From: Pseudomonas fluorescens
Lineage (GTDB): Bacteria; Pseudomonadota; Gammaproteobacteria; Pseudomonadales; Pseudomonadaceae
DNA: 64,000 nucleotides
Reading direction: 5' to 3'
NCBI RefSeq assembly: GCF_002837185.1
Contig: NZ_KZ477995.1
Location: forward strand, 62,001 to 126,000
Shown piece after piece: positions 29,248-38,266 of the stretch. The translations under genes were made by a program, and so were the position numbers. The notes beneath the pieces were generated by a model. The model had not been told where the DNA came from. It did not search any database and saw nothing but the letters and a program-made list of their open reading frames with translations. Every line of letters begins with the position of its first letter. Position 1 is the stretch's first letter.

Positions 29248-29709
29248 TTATTGCGCTTTTTGCGGCTGTTGCGCTTTCCAGGCCTGGAATTCCTTCCATT
29301 CGGCACGACGCTGCTCTTGTTGCTTGACGATCTCGTCGAACTGCTTCTGCTGATCGGGCTTGAGGATGGCGCGGATACCGGCCTGGGTTTTCTGCTTGCC
29401 GGCGGCGATTTCGTCCTGCATGGCTTTCTGGTCAGCGGCCGGCAGTTTGTCCAGGTACTTCTGGGTCAGCTCTTTGCGAGCGTGCCATTGGTCACCCATC
29501 AGCTTGCGGATCTGCTCGCGTTGTTCCTTGCTCAAATCCAGCTGGCTGAACGGGCCGCCTTTACCACGCGGACCGTGTTCACCGTGACCCGGGCCACCCA
29601 TCATGTGGCCTTCCGGGCCGCCCATCGGGCCGGGGCCTTCCGGCATGGCGGCCATGGCGACGGTAGGCAGTGCAGTGGCGAACATCAAAGCGATAAGGGT
29701 CTTGCGCAT
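29248..29709 (-). CDS. cpxP: Periplasmic Spy/CpxP-family chaperone
   Basis: 153 residues with a signal peptide (MRKTLIALMFATALPTVAMA, cleavage near residue 20), a Gly/His/Met-rich linker, and two LTxxQ-like motifs (LSKEQREQIRKL and LKPDQQKQFDEI) on long helices. Family members are periplasmic chaperones, and CpxP inhibits CpxA until misfolded protein titrates it away. Position between cpxR and cpxA fits PA3205. The His/Met-rich segment may bind metal. Confidence 0.82.
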   Translation of the reverse strand: MRKTLIALMFATALPTVAMAAMPEGPGPMGGPEGHMMGGPGHGEHGPRGKGGPFSQLDLSKEQREQIRKLMGDQWHARKELTQKYLDKLPAADQKAMQDEIAAGKQKTQAGIRAILKPDQQKQFDEIVKQQEQRRAEWKEFQAWKAQQPQKAQ

Positions 29710-29816
29710 GGTGATTCTCCTGTCTCTGTTCCGGTGAGTCCGGATGTGAGTAGGTTACCCAGAGCAAGGTCAGCCGCCGTCAGCGGAGCGTAAAGGTTTG
29801 GTAAGGGGCAAACTGC

Positions 29817-29970
29817 AAGCTGCAAGCTGCAAGCTGCAAGCTGCAAGCTGCAAGCTGCAAGCTACAAGCTACAAGCTACAAGCTACAAGCTACAAGCTGC
29901 AAGCTGCAAGCTGCAAGCTACAAGTGAACAGCTCTTACTTGCAGCTTGTAGCTTGCCGCTTATAGCTGCC
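29817..29970. repeat. Heptamer tandem repeat (15 units) with an inverted partner
   Basis: Fifteen perfect 7-bp units run from 29817 to 29921: six AAGCTGC, five AAGCTAC, three AAGCTGC, one AAGCTAC. After a short loop an inverted copy (CTTGCAGCTTGTAGCTTG, 29939-29957) follows, so the whole can fold as one large hairpin. Copies of the same family occur at 52870-52955 and 57831-57927. Confidence 0.9.
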
Positions 29971-29972
29971 CC

Positions 29973-30650
29973 CTAAAAACTATAATAGTAACCACGACTA
30001 CGCAGCGCCACGATCCGTGGCCGGCCGTCCGGGTGCGGGCCGATCTTCTTGCGCAGGTTGCTCACGTGCATGTCCAGGCTGCGATCGTAGAGGGTCAACT
30101 TGCGGCCCAGGGCGATCTGCGCCAGTTCCTGTTTATCCAGGGGTTCGCCGGGTTGGCGCAGCAAGGCTTCGAGCAGGCGGCTTTCGGAGACCGTCAGGGT
30201 AAATTCCTGTTCGTCGATGCTGACCACCCCGCGCACCGGGCTGAAGCACAGGTCGCCCAACTCCAGTTGGGACGACACGGCAGCCGGATGACTGCGGCGC
30301 AGCACGGCGCGCAAGCGCGCGGTGAGTTCGCGCGGGTCGCAGGGCTTGGCCAGGTAATCGTCGGCGCCCAGTTCCAGGCCGAGGATGCGGTCCAGGGGTT
30401 CGCCGCGGGCCGAGAGCATCAGCACCGGCAACTCCGGGTGGTCGTTGCGCAATTGCTTGAGCAACTCCAGGCCACTGCCGTCGGGCAGCATCACGTCGAG
30501 CACCACCGCTGCTGGAGCGGCTTCGGCCAAGGCCTTGCGGGCGCTGGAGCCGTCATGGCAGGCGCGCACCTGGAAACCTTCCTGGCTCAGCCAACTGGTC
30601 AGCAGCTCACAGAGCTCCTGGTCATCATCTATCAGTAACAGCTCGCTCAT
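29973..30650 (-). CDS. cpxR: OmpR-family response regulator CpxR
   Basis: 225 residues. Receiver domain with acidic pocket DDD (8-10), phospho-acceptor Asp52 (VVLDVMLPDG) and Lys near 102 (LAKPCD); C-terminal winged helix (LTVSESRLLEALLRQPGEPL ... DMHVSNLRKKIGPHPDGRPR). Position upstream of cpxP and cpxA matches PA3204. It starts 7 nt after the preceding coiled-coil gene. The heptamer array lies between it and cpxP. Confidence 0.88.
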   Translation of the reverse strand: MSELLLIDDDQELCELLTSWLSQEGFQVRACHDGSSARKALAEAAPAAVVLDVMLPDGSGLELLKQLRNDHPELPVLMLSARGEPLDRILGLELGADDYLAKPCDPRELTARLRAVLRRSHPAAVSSQLELGDLCFSPVRGVVSIDEQEFTLTVSESRLLEALLRQPGEPLDKQELAQIALGRKLTLYDRSLDMHVSNLRKKIGPHPDGRPRIVALRSRGYYYSF

Positions 30651-30657
30651 GACTCAC

Positions 30658-31065
30658 TCAATTTAGCCATTGTCGACGACGACGGTGCCCACCGCTGGCA
30701 AAGATACCGCACAGCAAGGCGATCAGTGCGACGCCCGCGCCGATGACAAACCATTGCTGCTGCTCGGTCAGCCATCGAGTCAAGGCACCGGCCTGTGTTT
30801 CTTTGAGTTGCTGGACCAGGCGTTGGTTCTCCTGGCGCAAACGACTCAGTTGCGCGCTTTCCGGGTTCGATTGCGCGCCTTGCAGTTGCTTGCTCAGCGC
30901 TTCGCGTAGCCCTTCGCTTTCTTTCAAGCGTTGCTGCAATTCGGTGATCTGGCTGCCGGCACTCAAGGACAGCGGCGTGGAGCTGCCACCATTCGAAAGT
31001 TCTTCAGCATGGGCCGTCGCCCCGATCATTAACATTGCCAACAGACACAACTGACGTAAGCGCAT
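30658..31065 (-). CDS. Signal-peptide coiled-coil protein with C-terminal membrane anchor
   Basis: 135 residues from MRLRQLCLLAMLMIGATAHA (signal peptide). A coiled coil (ITELQQRLKESEGLREALSK onward to about residue 95) leads to a C-terminal helix (WFVIGAGVALIALLCGIFAS) and a basic tail (HRRRRQW). This architecture resembles the C-terminal half of YgiM/TIGR04211 proteins but lacks the SH3 domain. It is immediately upstream of cpxR on the same strand, as PA3203 is in P. aeruginosa, so a role in envelope-stress sensing is possible but unproven. Confidence 0.7.
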   Translation of the reverse strand: MRLRQLCLLAMLMIGATAHAEELSNGGSSTPLSLSAGSQITELQQRLKESEGLREALSKQLQGAQSNPESAQLSRLRQENQRLVQQLKETQAGALTRWLTEQQQWFVIGAGVALIALLCGIFASGGHRRRRQWLN

Positions 31066-31171
31066 CGGAACTCCTGATTCCACACGAATATTCAGAACGT
31101 TGTCGGCAGGTTAGCGGGAATGATGAGCCATCAGGCTGGCGCCCAAGCGTTTTGGTTCGGCGCCACCGGGC

Positions 31172-31471
31172 TCAAGGCAGGACTTGCTTGAACGGCTTGA
31201 TCACGACATCAGCGTAGACGCCCGCCGCCACATAAGGATCAGCCTTGGCCCACGCCTGGGCATCGGCCAGGGACGCGAACTCGGCAACGATCAGGCTGCC
31301 GGTGAAACCCGCGTCGCCCGGGTCGTTGCTGTCGACGGCCGGGTGCGGGCCAGCCAGTACGATGCGGCCTTCGGTTTGCAGCTGCTTGAGGCGTTCGACA
31401 TGGGCCGGGCGCACGCTCAGGCGTTTTTCCAGCGAATTGGCAACATCGGTGGCAATGATGGCGTAGAGCAT
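31172..31471 (-). CDS. yciI: YciI family protein
   Basis: 99 residues from [22 protein letters not shown]. The ferredoxin-like YciI fold shows the conserved [20 protein letters not shown] and [12 protein letters not shown] segments, including the histidine and aspartate of the putative active site. Function is unknown. It begins 1 nt after the yciB stop, so they form one operon. A longer in-frame start at 31507 would overlap yciB and is rejected. Confidence 0.88.
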   Translation of the reverse strand: MLYAIIATDVANSLEKRLSVRPAHVERLKQLQTEGRIVLAGPHPAVDSNDPGDAGFTGSLIVAEFASLADAQAWAKADPYVAAGVYADVVIKPFKQVLP

Positions 31472-31472
31472 G

Positions 31473-32066
31473 TCAGTCCTCGGTTTTCGGCGTGGTGGCA
31501 GTGTCATGCAGGTGGCGCGACAGGTAGATACCCTGGCCGACCAGGAACAGCAGGGTCATGGCCAGGCTGCCGAATACCTTGAAGTCGACCCAGTAGTCTT
31601 GAAAGGTAAACGCCACGAACAGGTTGGCGGCACCGCAGAAGATGAAAAACACGATCCAGGCCACGTTCAAGCGTACCCAGATCGGCTCCGGCAAAGTCAG
31701 CGCGTGGCCCATGATCCGCTTGATCAGCAGGCGATCACCAATGAAGTGGCTGCCGATGAAGACCAGGGCGAACAGCCAGTTGACCACCGGGGCTTTCCAC
31801 TTGAGGAAGGTTTCGCTGTGGAAGGCCAGGGTCAGGCCGCCGAACACCAGGCAGGCGATGAGGGTCAGCCACTGGCTTTTTTCCAGCTTGCGCTGGGAGA
31901 TGAAGATGGCGCCGTACACCACGATGGAGCTGATGATCAGCACGGCGGTGGCGCTGTAGATGCCGCCGAACGACAGTTCGTGACCGGCGATATCGATGAC
32001 CCTGGGGTCGAGTTTGGTAACGATGAAAAACAGCAACAGCGGGATGAAGTCGATGAATTGTTTCAC
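31473..32066 (-). CDS. yciB: Inner-membrane septation protein YciB (IspZ)
   Basis: 197 residues with five to six membrane helices ([16 protein letters not shown] at the start). GTG at 32066 is the start, giving the usual length and N-terminus; an upstream in-frame start adds 13 residues with no family match. YciB proteins help keep envelope integrity during division. It is divergent from the RNase AM gene, with 87 bp between them holding both promoters. Confidence 0.9.
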   Translation of the reverse strand: MKQFIDFIPLLLFFIVTKLDPRVIDIAGHELSFGGIYSATAVLIISSIVVYGAIFISQRKLEKSQWLTLIACLVFGGLTLAFHSETFLKWKAPVVNWLFALVFIGSHFIGDRLLIKRIMGHALTLPEPIWVRLNVAWIVFFIFCGAANLFVAFTFQDYWVDFKVFGSLAMTLLFLVGQGIYLSRHLHDTATTPKTED

Positions 32067-32153
32067 AGTAAGAGCCAGAAGCTGGATGTGGCGGCATAAT
32101 AACAAACATCCTTGGTTGCGATAGCGCCAGCTGACTTGAGGTTACACACTCCC

Positions 32154-33017
32154 GTGAATGTTGATTTGCACTGCCACAGCACGGCCTCCGACGGCGCCCT
32201 GGCGCCTGCGGTACTGGTTGCGCGTGCGTTTGAAAAAGGCGTGCGAGTCCTGTCGCTGACCGACCACGACACCCTCGAAGGTCTCGATGAGGCCCGCGCG
32301 GCGGCTAACGCATTGGGTATGCAACTGGTCAACGGCGTGGAATTGTCCTGCACCTGGGGCGGCGCCACCATTCATGTGCTCGGCTACGGTTTCGAGCAAA
32401 ACGCCCCGGCCCTGGTGGCGGCCATCGCCCAATTGCACGATGGCCGCTGGCTGCGGTCCGAAGAAATAAGCCGCAAGCTCAGCCTCAAGGGCATGCCTGG
32501 CGCCCTGGACGGCGCCCGCGCCATCCAGCAGGAGCTGGGCGACAGCGGCAATGCACCGGCCCGTCCGCACTTTGCCGACTGGATGGTGCGTGAAGGTTTC
32601 GTCAAGGACCGCGCCGAAGCTTTCCGTAAATGGTTGGGCGCGGGCAAGCTGGGTGATGTGAAGCAACACTGGCCAACCCTGGAAGACACCGTCGGCACCC
32701 TGCGGGCCTCCGGGGCCTGGGTCAGCCTGGCGCACCCCTGGCATTACGATTTCACCCGCAGCAAGCGCCGCAAGCTGATAGGCGACTATATTGGAGCGGG
32801 CGGCCACGCGATCGAAGTGGTCAACGGGCATCAACCCGCCGAGCAGGTCGGCAGCCTGGCGATCCTGGCCCGCGAATTTGGTCTGCTGGTCAGTGCCGGC
32901 AGTGATTTTCATGGCCCGGGCGGCTGGTCCGAGATCGGCGAGTATCGCCAGGTACCGGATGATCTGCCGCTGTTGTGGGGACGATTCAAGCATGACCCCA
33001 TTATTGCCACCGTCTGA
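32154..33017 (+). CDS. rnm: PHP-domain 5'-3' exoribonuclease/phosphatase (RNase AM, TrpH)
   Basis: 287 residues from a GTG start. PHP metal-binding motifs: DLHCHSTASDG at the N-terminus, LTDHDT, the middle His segment SLAHPWHYDF and the C-terminal AGSDFHGPGG. E. coli RNase AM (YciV/TrpH) removes 5' nucleotides from structured rRNA precursors and pAp. GAGG lies 13 nt upstream. It leads a run with yciO, scpA and scpB. Confidence 0.88.
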   Translation: MNVDLHCHSTASDGALAPAVLVARAFEKGVRVLSLTDHDTLEGLDEARAAANALGMQLVNGVELSCTWGGATIHVLGYGFEQNAPALVAAIAQLHDGRWLRSEEISRKLSLKGMPGALDGARAIQQELGDSGNAPARPHFADWMVREGFVKDRAEAFRKWLGAGKLGDVKQHWPTLEDTVGTLRASGAWVSLAHPWHYDFTRSKRRKLIGDYIGAGGHAIEVVNGHQPAEQVGSLAILAREFGLLVSAGSDFHGPGGWSEIGEYRQVPDDLPLLWGRFKHDPIIATV

Positions 33018-33030
33018 ACAGGTAGAACAC

Positions 33031-33660
33031 GTGAGTCAATTCTTCCAGATTCATCCGGAAAACCCCCAGGCGCGCCTGATCAAGCAGGCCGTCGAGATCA
33101 TTCGCGCCGGCGGCGTGGTGATTTATCCAACAGATTCGTCCTACGCCATCGGTTGCCAGATCGGCGACAAAGGCGCGGTCGAGCGGGTCAGACGCCTGCG
33201 TGACCTGGACAAAAATCATAACTTTGCGCTGATCTGCAGCGACTTGTCGCAGTTGGGGCTGTTCGCCAAGGTCGACACGGGCACCTTCCGCTTGCTCAAG
33301 GCGCACACCCCAGGGCCGTATACCTTCATTCTCAACGCCACCCGCGAAGTGCCGCGCCTGTTGCTGCACCCGAAGAAGCGCACCATCGGCCTGCGCGTGC
33401 CCGAACACCCGATTGCCCTGGCGCTGCTGGCCGAACTGGGTGAGCCGCTGATGAGCGTGTCGTTGATCATGCCGGGCGATACCGAACCGCTGGAAGACCC
33501 GTACGAAATGCGCCAGTTGCTGGAGAAGCAAGTCGATCTGATCATCGACGGCGGCTTCGGCGGCGGCAAGGCGTCCACCGTGATCAACCTGGCCGACGGC
33601 GAACCTGAAGTGATCCGTGTGGGATGCGGCGACCCTACGCCGTTTATGGTCGAGGCCTGA
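33031..33660 (+). CDS. yciO: Sua5/YciO/YrdC-family protein YciO
   Basis: 209 residues from GTG at 33031. The YrdC-type fold is shown by GGVVIYPTDSSYAIGCQIGD, the KRTIGLRVPEHP block and the C-terminal STVINLADGEPEVIRVG. YciO is the sequence relative of threonylcarbamoyl-AMP synthase, but may not be the main t6A enzyme. It starts 13 nt after rnm and its TGA is directly followed by the scpA ATG (TGAATG), indicating coupling. Confidence 0.85.
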   Translation: MSQFFQIHPENPQARLIKQAVEIIRAGGVVIYPTDSSYAIGCQIGDKGAVERVRRLRDLDKNHNFALICSDLSQLGLFAKVDTGTFRLLKAHTPGPYTFILNATREVPRLLLHPKKRTIGLRVPEHPIALALLAELGEPLMSVSLIMPGDTEPLEDPYEMRQLLEKQVDLIIDGGFGGGKASTVINLADGEPEVIRVGCGDPTPFMVEA

Positions 33661-34479
33661 ATGTCGGTCGCGGAAACCGTTGATCCCCAGGCGGGCGCCC
33701 AGCAGGAACTGCCATTTGCCATGGTGTATGGCCAGGCGGTCATGGAAATGCCGCTGGACCTGTACATCCCGCCCGACGCCCTGGAAGTCTTCCTTGAGGC
33801 CTTCGAAGGCCCGCTGGACTTGCTGCTGTACCTGATTCGCAAACAGAACATCAACATCCTCGATATTCCCGTGGCGGAAATCACCCGGCAGTACATGGGC
33901 TATGTCGAACTGATGCAGTCGGTGCGCCTGGAACTGGCCGCCGAGTACCTGGTGATGGCCGCGATGCTCGCCGAGATCAAGTCGCGCATGTTGCTGCCGC
34001 GCTCGGAGACGGTCGAGGCCGAAGAAGATGACCCGCGCGCCGAACTGATCCGGCGTTTGCAGGAATACGAACGCTTCAAGGCAGCTGCCGAAGGTATCGA
34101 CGGTTTGAGTCGCGTCGGCCGCGATGTGGTGGTGCCCAAGCTGGACGCGCCCGAAGCGCGCGCGCGCAAGCTGCTGCCTGACGTCAGCCTGGAGGAGCTG
34201 CTGATGTCCATGGCCGAGGTGCTGCGCCGTGGCGACATGTTCGAAAGCCACCAGGTCAGTCGCGAAGCCCTGTCCACCCGCGAGCGTATGAGCGATGTGC
34301 TGGAGCGCCTCAAGGGCGGCGGGTTTGTGCCGTTTGTCGAGCTGTTCACCGCAGAAGAAGGGCGCCTGGGTGTGGTGGTGACCTTCATGGCGATCCTGGA
34401 GCTGGTCAAGGAGTCCTTGGTCGAACTGGTCCAGAATGAGCCGTTTGCGGCTATCCATGTGCGGGCGCGAGCCGAATAA
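33661..34479 (+). CDS. scpA: Segregation and condensation protein A (kleisin)
   Basis: 272 residues. N-terminal kleisin motif FEGPLDLLLYLIRKQNINILDIPVAEITRQY and C-terminal winged helix (VVVTFMAILELVKESLVEL). ScpA bridges the SMC heads and binds an ScpB dimer during chromosome condensation. It abuts yciO and lies 12 nt before scpB. Residues 1-40 before the kleisin motif are a variable extension; a later start is possible. Confidence 0.93.
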   Translation: MSVAETVDPQAGAQQELPFAMVYGQAVMEMPLDLYIPPDALEVFLEAFEGPLDLLLYLIRKQNINILDIPVAEITRQYMGYVELMQSVRLELAAEYLVMAAMLAEIKSRMLLPRSETVEAEEDDPRAELIRRLQEYERFKAAAEGIDGLSRVGRDVVVPKLDAPEARARKLLPDVSLEELLMSMAEVLRRGDMFESHQVSREALSTRERMSDVLERLKGGGFVPFVELFTAEEGRLGVVVTFMAILELVKESLVELVQNEPFAAIHVRARAE

Positions 34480-34491
34480 CGAGCTGAATCG

Positions 34492-35406
34492 ATGAATCTG
34501 ACTGAACCCCGCGAACTGGCGCCCTTGCTGGAAGCTTTCCTTCTGGCCTCGGGCAAGCCGCAATCCCTGGAGCGCCTGTTCGAACTCTTTGAAGAGGCCG
34601 AACGCCCCGAACCGCCTGTGTTCAAGAAGGCGCTGGAGATCCTGCGCAAGTCCTGCGACGGTCGCGCCTTTGAGTTGCGTGAAGTGGCGTCGGGTTATCG
34701 CCTGCAGATCCGCGAGAAATTTTCCCCGTGGGTGGGACGCTTGTGGGAGGAACGCCCGCAGCGTTATTCGCGGGCGATGCTGGAGACCATGGCGTTGATC
34801 GCCTATCGCCAGCCGATCACCCGGGGCGAGATCGAAGATGTGCGTGGTGTGGCGGTCAACAGTCATATCGTCAAGACGCTGCTGGAACGCGAGTGGATCC
34901 GCATCGTCGGCTACCGTGACGTGCCCGGCAAACCGGCGATGTTCGCCACCACCAAAGTGTTCCTCGACCACTTCAACCTGAAAAACCTCGACGACCTGCC
35001 GCCGTTGGCCGAGCTGCGCGAGATGGAAGCCGAGCCGGTGCTGGATTTCGACGATGCGCCGGTGCCGCAGAGCCTGCAGGAACTGGCCGATGCCAGTGCC
35101 GAGCCGGAGGAGCCCAAGGACGAAACCAGTTTCCATACCTTGTTGCTGGAACTGGATGACATGGAGCAGGGCATCAAGACCGACTTTGATGATTTGCTGC
35201 GTGATGGCGTGTCGCAGCCGCAAACCCAGGTGAACGTTGAGCCCGAGCCCGACGTCGAAGAAGACGTGCTGGGCGTGGCCGATGCCCGCGAAAAACTGCT
35301 GGCCGCCGTCGCCGCTCTCGAACAGCCACCGCTGAGCGATGAAGAAGATGAAGCCCGGGCGTTGGCCGAGGCGATCGAAAACGAACGCCGCCAACTCGAA
35401 GACTGA
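34492..35406 (+). CDS. scpB: Segregation and condensation protein B
   Basis: 304 residues. Two winged-helix domains (ELAPLLEAFLLASGKPQSLE and SRAMLETMALIAYRQPITRG ... DVPGKPAMFATTKVFLDHF) cover about 1-175; the remaining 130 residues form an acidic, probably disordered tail rich in Glu and Asp, longer than in Bacillus ScpB but common in Pseudomonas. It pairs with ScpA. A variant REP doublet follows. Confidence 0.93.
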   Translation: MNLTEPRELAPLLEAFLLASGKPQSLERLFELFEEAERPEPPVFKKALEILRKSCDGRAFELREVASGYRLQIREKFSPWVGRLWEERPQRYSRAMLETMALIAYRQPITRGEIEDVRGVAVNSHIVKTLLEREWIRIVGYRDVPGKPAMFATTKVFLDHFNLKNLDDLPPLAELREMEAEPVLDFDDAPVPQSLQELADASAEPEEPKDETSFHTLLLELDDMEQGIKTDFDDLLRDGVSQPQTQVNVEPEPDVEEDVLGVADAREKLLAAVAALEQPPLSDEEDEARALAEAIENERRQLED

Positions 35407-35419
35407 CACCGTCCAATAT

Positions 35420-35504
35420 GTGAGGGGGCTTGCCCCCGATAGCAGTGTGTCAGTCAGCACAACCATCACTGATACACCGCAATCGGGGGCAAGCCCCCTC
35501 CCAT
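35420..35504. repeat. REP doublet (inward type, degenerate outer ends)
   Basis: Same layout as other doublets, but the left arm reads GTGAGGGGGC and the right arm ends CCCAT, so both outer ends carry matching changes that keep the pairing. Confidence 0.88.
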
Positions 35505-35533
35505 ATTTTGATCGCCGTTGTCCGAGAGCAAAT

Positions 35534-35725
35534 ATGACTTCGACCAAAGACCCCTGCATCAGCATCTGCAAGTTCAGCGACGATATCTGTGTCGGCTGCG
35601 GGCGCAGCAAGCGCGAAATCCGCGCCTGGAAGAAGCTCGACAAAGTCGACAAGCGCACAGTGCTGGCCGAAGCCGAACTGCGCTTGCTGGCCCTCGGCGC
35701 CACCGGTCGGCGGAAAAGCAAATGA
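35534..35725 (+). CDS. DUF1289 small cysteine-rich protein
   Basis: 63 residues. Cysteines in PCISICKF and CVGCGRSKREIRAW match the DUF1289 pattern (four Cys, then a basic helix), suggesting a small metal or Fe-S site. Function is unknown. It lies between scpB and rluB on the same strand. Confidence 0.85.
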   Translation: MTSTKDPCISICKFSDDICVGCGRSKREIRAWKKLDKVDKRTVLAEAELRLLALGATGRRKSK

Positions 35726-35869
35726 CTTGGGTGTTATCGACTACTCTCTGATGCGCAACACGCGCCATGCGCGTATGATTCGCGACCCTTTGCCGACCTA
35801 TTCGGCCAAAGCCCCGCTTTCAACACTCTTCAGGCCACGCCTGAATCGACCCACCGGGAGGTGCTTAAG

Positions 35870-37081
35870 ATGAACGACAAAGACCAGAACGACAGCCAGG
35901 AAGTCGGCCCAGCAGGCGAAAAACTGCAAAAGGTGCTGGCGCGTATCGGCGTGGGCTCGCGCCGCGACGTCGAAGCCTGGATCACCCAGAAGCGCATCAA
36001 GGTCAACGGCGTCGAGGCCACCCTCGGCCAGCGCGTCGACCTGCACGATGCAATCACCATCGATGGCAAGGTCATCAAGCGCGAAGAGGCCGCTGAATCG
36101 GTCCGCCGCGTGATCATGTACAACAAGCCCGACGGCGAGATCTGCACCCGTGACGACCCGGAAGGCCGTCCGACCGTGTTCGACAAGATGCCCAAGCCGA
36201 AAGAAGGCCGCTGGATCAACATCGGTCGTCTGGACATCAATACCACCGGCTTGCTGATGTTCACCACCGACGGTGAGCTGGCCAACCGCCTGATGCACCC
36301 CTCCTACGAGATGGACCGCGAATACGCCGTGCGTGTGCGTGGCGAAGTCGATGACGAGATGATCGAGCGCTTGAAAGCCGGTGTGGTCCTTGAAGACGGC
36401 CCGGCCAAGTTCACCGACATCAAGCAGGCGCCGGGTGGTGAAGGCTTCAACCACTGGTACCACTGCGTGGTGATGGAAGGCCGTAACCGTGAAGTCCGTC
36501 GCCTGTGGGAGTCCCAGGGCCTGGTGGTCAGCCGCCTGAAGCGTGTGCGTTTCGGCCCGGTGTTCCTCAACTCCGACTTGCCGATGGGTCGCTGGCGCGA
36601 AATGAGCCAGTACGAAGTCGACATCCTCAGCGCCGAAGTCGGCCTGACGCCGGTCGCGATGCCGCAGATGAACGCCAAGAGCAAAGACAAGCTTGAGCGT
36701 ATGCAGCGTAAATCGTCGCGTCCCGTGCCGCGTACCGAGCGCGTTGCCCGCACCCTGCGCCCGGCGTTGAATGCACCGGCCACCGGCGGCCGTATCTCCC
36801 GTGAGCCGCAGATCGAAGGTGAGCGCCGTCCCACCTCGCCATCGCGCCAGGAAGGCGAGCGTGCTCCACGCGCACCGCGTCCGGCCCCGTCGGGTGGTCG
36901 CAGCAACCGTGGTGAAGCGGATCGCCCCGCCGACAACGCCAGCACCAAGCGTCCGGCCAAGCCTTCGGCGAACAAGCGCCCTGGCCCGAAACTGGTAGCT
37001 GACGAGCCGTCGGGCAAGCGCCGTGGCGCCCCGGCAGGCTCCGGTCAGCGTCCGGGTTTTGGTCGCAAGAAGCCGCAGTGA
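35870..37081 (+). CDS. rluB: 23S rRNA pseudouridine(2605) synthase
   Basis: 403 residues from ATG at 35870 with GGGAGGTG upstream. S4 RNA-binding domain (about 18-75, LQKVLARIGVGSRRDVEAWI), then the RsuA-type catalytic domain with Asp122 in INIGRLDINTTGLL. Residues after about 265 form a long basic, Pro/Arg/Ala-rich tail typical of RluB, likely disordered and RNA-binding. A strong terminator follows. Confidence 0.93.
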   Translation: MNDKDQNDSQEVGPAGEKLQKVLARIGVGSRRDVEAWITQKRIKVNGVEATLGQRVDLHDAITIDGKVIKREEAAESVRRVIMYNKPDGEICTRDDPEGRPTVFDKMPKPKEGRWINIGRLDINTTGLLMFTTDGELANRLMHPSYEMDREYAVRVRGEVDDEMIERLKAGVVLEDGPAKFTDIKQAPGGEGFNHWYHCVVMEGRNREVRRLWESQGLVVSRLKRVRFGPVFLNSDLPMGRWREMSQYEVDILSAEVGLTPVAMPQMNAKSKDKLERMQRKSSRPVPRTERVARTLRPALNAPATGGRISREPQIEGERRPTSPSRQEGERAPRAPRPAPSGGRSNRGEADRPADNASTKRPAKPSANKRPGPKLVADEPSGKRRGAPAGSGQRPGFGRKKPQ

Positions 37082-37098
37082 TGCCGTAGCTGCTGCAT

Positions 37099-37133
37099 AA
37101 AAAAGCCAACCCCAGGGTTGGCTTTTTTTTTCT
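37099..37133 (+). terminator. Terminator of rluB
   Basis: AAAAAAGCCAACCC-AG-GGTTGGC followed by T9, 18 bp past the stop. Confidence 0.93.
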
Positions 37134-37156
37134 CTGAATTTGAAATGCAATCAACT

Positions 37157-37243
37157 GTGGGAGGGGGCTTGCCCCCGATTGCAGTGTGTCAGCCTCAGTA
37201 TCTGTCACTGATTCACCGCTATCGGGGGCAAGCCTCCTCCCAC
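37157..37243. repeat. REP doublet (inward type)
   Basis: Between the convergent rluB and the M29-like gene. The right arm has one C-to-T change (AAGCCTCCTCCCAC). Confidence 0.9.
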
Positions 37244-37275
37244 AGTTGGATCTCCAGTGTTTTCGAGTCCTTTGC

Positions 37276-38235
37276 TCAGAACGCAAACGTCCCATCAAAC
37301 ACCGGCTTGTCATCCAGCGCCAACACCCCGCTGGCAAAGATCAGGTCCAGATGATGACTGCCTTTCTGCCCGCCACCCAAGCCCAGATGCAACCCGCAAT
37401 GGCGCTCTTCAAAGCCCGCATTGCGCGCATACAAATCCTTCACCCCTTCATTGGTGCCAATCCCCAGCTCTTCCACGCGGCGGTTCGACGGGTTGGCATT
37501 CAGGTACTTGTTGAAGTCATCCACCAGCCCCGGTACGTCGCTGGCCACGCTGCAAATGGTGGAGTTCTCGATCCACAGTTCCAGGGGGGACTCCAGCACG
37601 CCGTATTTACGCGCAAAGGGGATGGTGCTGAGGAAGGTGCCGACAAACCTGACTTGCCCGTTGATGGCTTCGCTGTGGGTGGCGATCTCGCCAGGCGCCA
37701 GGTCGTGGTTGCCGACGCCGTTGATATTGGTCCACTTCTTGATGCTGCTCATCGGAGCTTCGAGGCGCGAGCCGTGCTTGTCGGTGAAGCTCAGCACGGT
37801 GGCCTCGGTCATGCGCCGGATCAAGGTGGCGTTGAGGTCGGCAATGCGCTGCGGTTCGACGCTGAAAGTGTCGTAGAAGTAGTCGCCATAATCCTTGAAC
37901 AACAGCGACTTCTTCCAATGTTCGGCCATCACGCCCTGCAGCGCGCGGATAAAATCCGGGCCTTCGGCACGTGGGTTGGGCAGGGTCGAGGAGTCGTAGA
38001 GAAACAGGTACAGGTCGCAGGCTTCGATGGCCTGGGCCAGGGATTGGCTGGCGCTCAGGTCCAGGCGCTGCACCTGGAAATTGAAACGGGCGGCGCTGCC
38101 TTGGGTAATTGCCTGGGCGATGGCGTCGTAGCGCTCGGTATGGCCCAGCAGCACGGTAGGGCGGCTCAGACCCTGGAGGGCCGGGTGGTGAGCAAGGTAA
38201 TAGAGAAAGTGTTCAACGGCGCGGGCCTTGTCCAT
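37276..38235 (-). CDS. M29/AmpS-like metallopeptidase (aminopeptidase T or NicX-like fold)
   Basis: 319 residues from MDKARAVEHFLYYL with AAGGA upstream. It resembles the M29 aminopeptidase fold, with the metal-ligand pattern retained: Glu183 (LAPGEIATHSEAING), Glu256 (EELGIGTNEG), His283 (CGLHLGLGGG), and His295-x-Asp297 (HHLDLIF). The relative NicX, a 2,5-dihydroxypyridine dioxygenase, shares this fold, so dioxygenase chemistry is not excluded. It follows a 45-residue peptide gene after 73 nt that hold a perfect 26-bp palindrome. The pairing suggests that the peptide is its substrate or product precursor; that is inference. No secretion signal. Confidence 0.65.
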   Translation of the reverse strand: MDKARAVEHFLYYLAHHPALQGLSRPTVLLGHTERYDAIAQAITQGSAARFNFQVQRLDLSASQSLAQAIEACDLYLFLYDSSTLPNPRAEGPDFIRALQGVMAEHWKKSLLFKDYGDYFYDTFSVEPQRIADLNATLIRRMTEATVLSFTDKHGSRLEAPMSSIKKWTNINGVGNHDLAPGEIATHSEAINGQVRFVGTFLSTIPFARKYGVLESPLELWIENSTICSVASDVPGLVDDFNKYLNANPSNRRVEELGIGTNEGVKDLYARNAGFEERHCGLHLGLGGGQKGSHHLDLIFASGVLALDDKPVFDGTFAF

Positions 38236-38266
38236 GACGGGTGTCCTTCGATGCCTTGGGTAAGGG

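Noticed and set aside
29817..29970. CRISPR array
   Set aside because: Units are 7 bp with no spacers; it is a simple tandem repeat.
33001..35721. A 906-codon open frame on the minus strand
   Set aside because: It is antisense to yciO, scpA and scpB, which have clear family motifs. High third-position GC keeps the mirrored frame free of stops. The translation is low-complexity Gln/His/Arg-rich with no domain.
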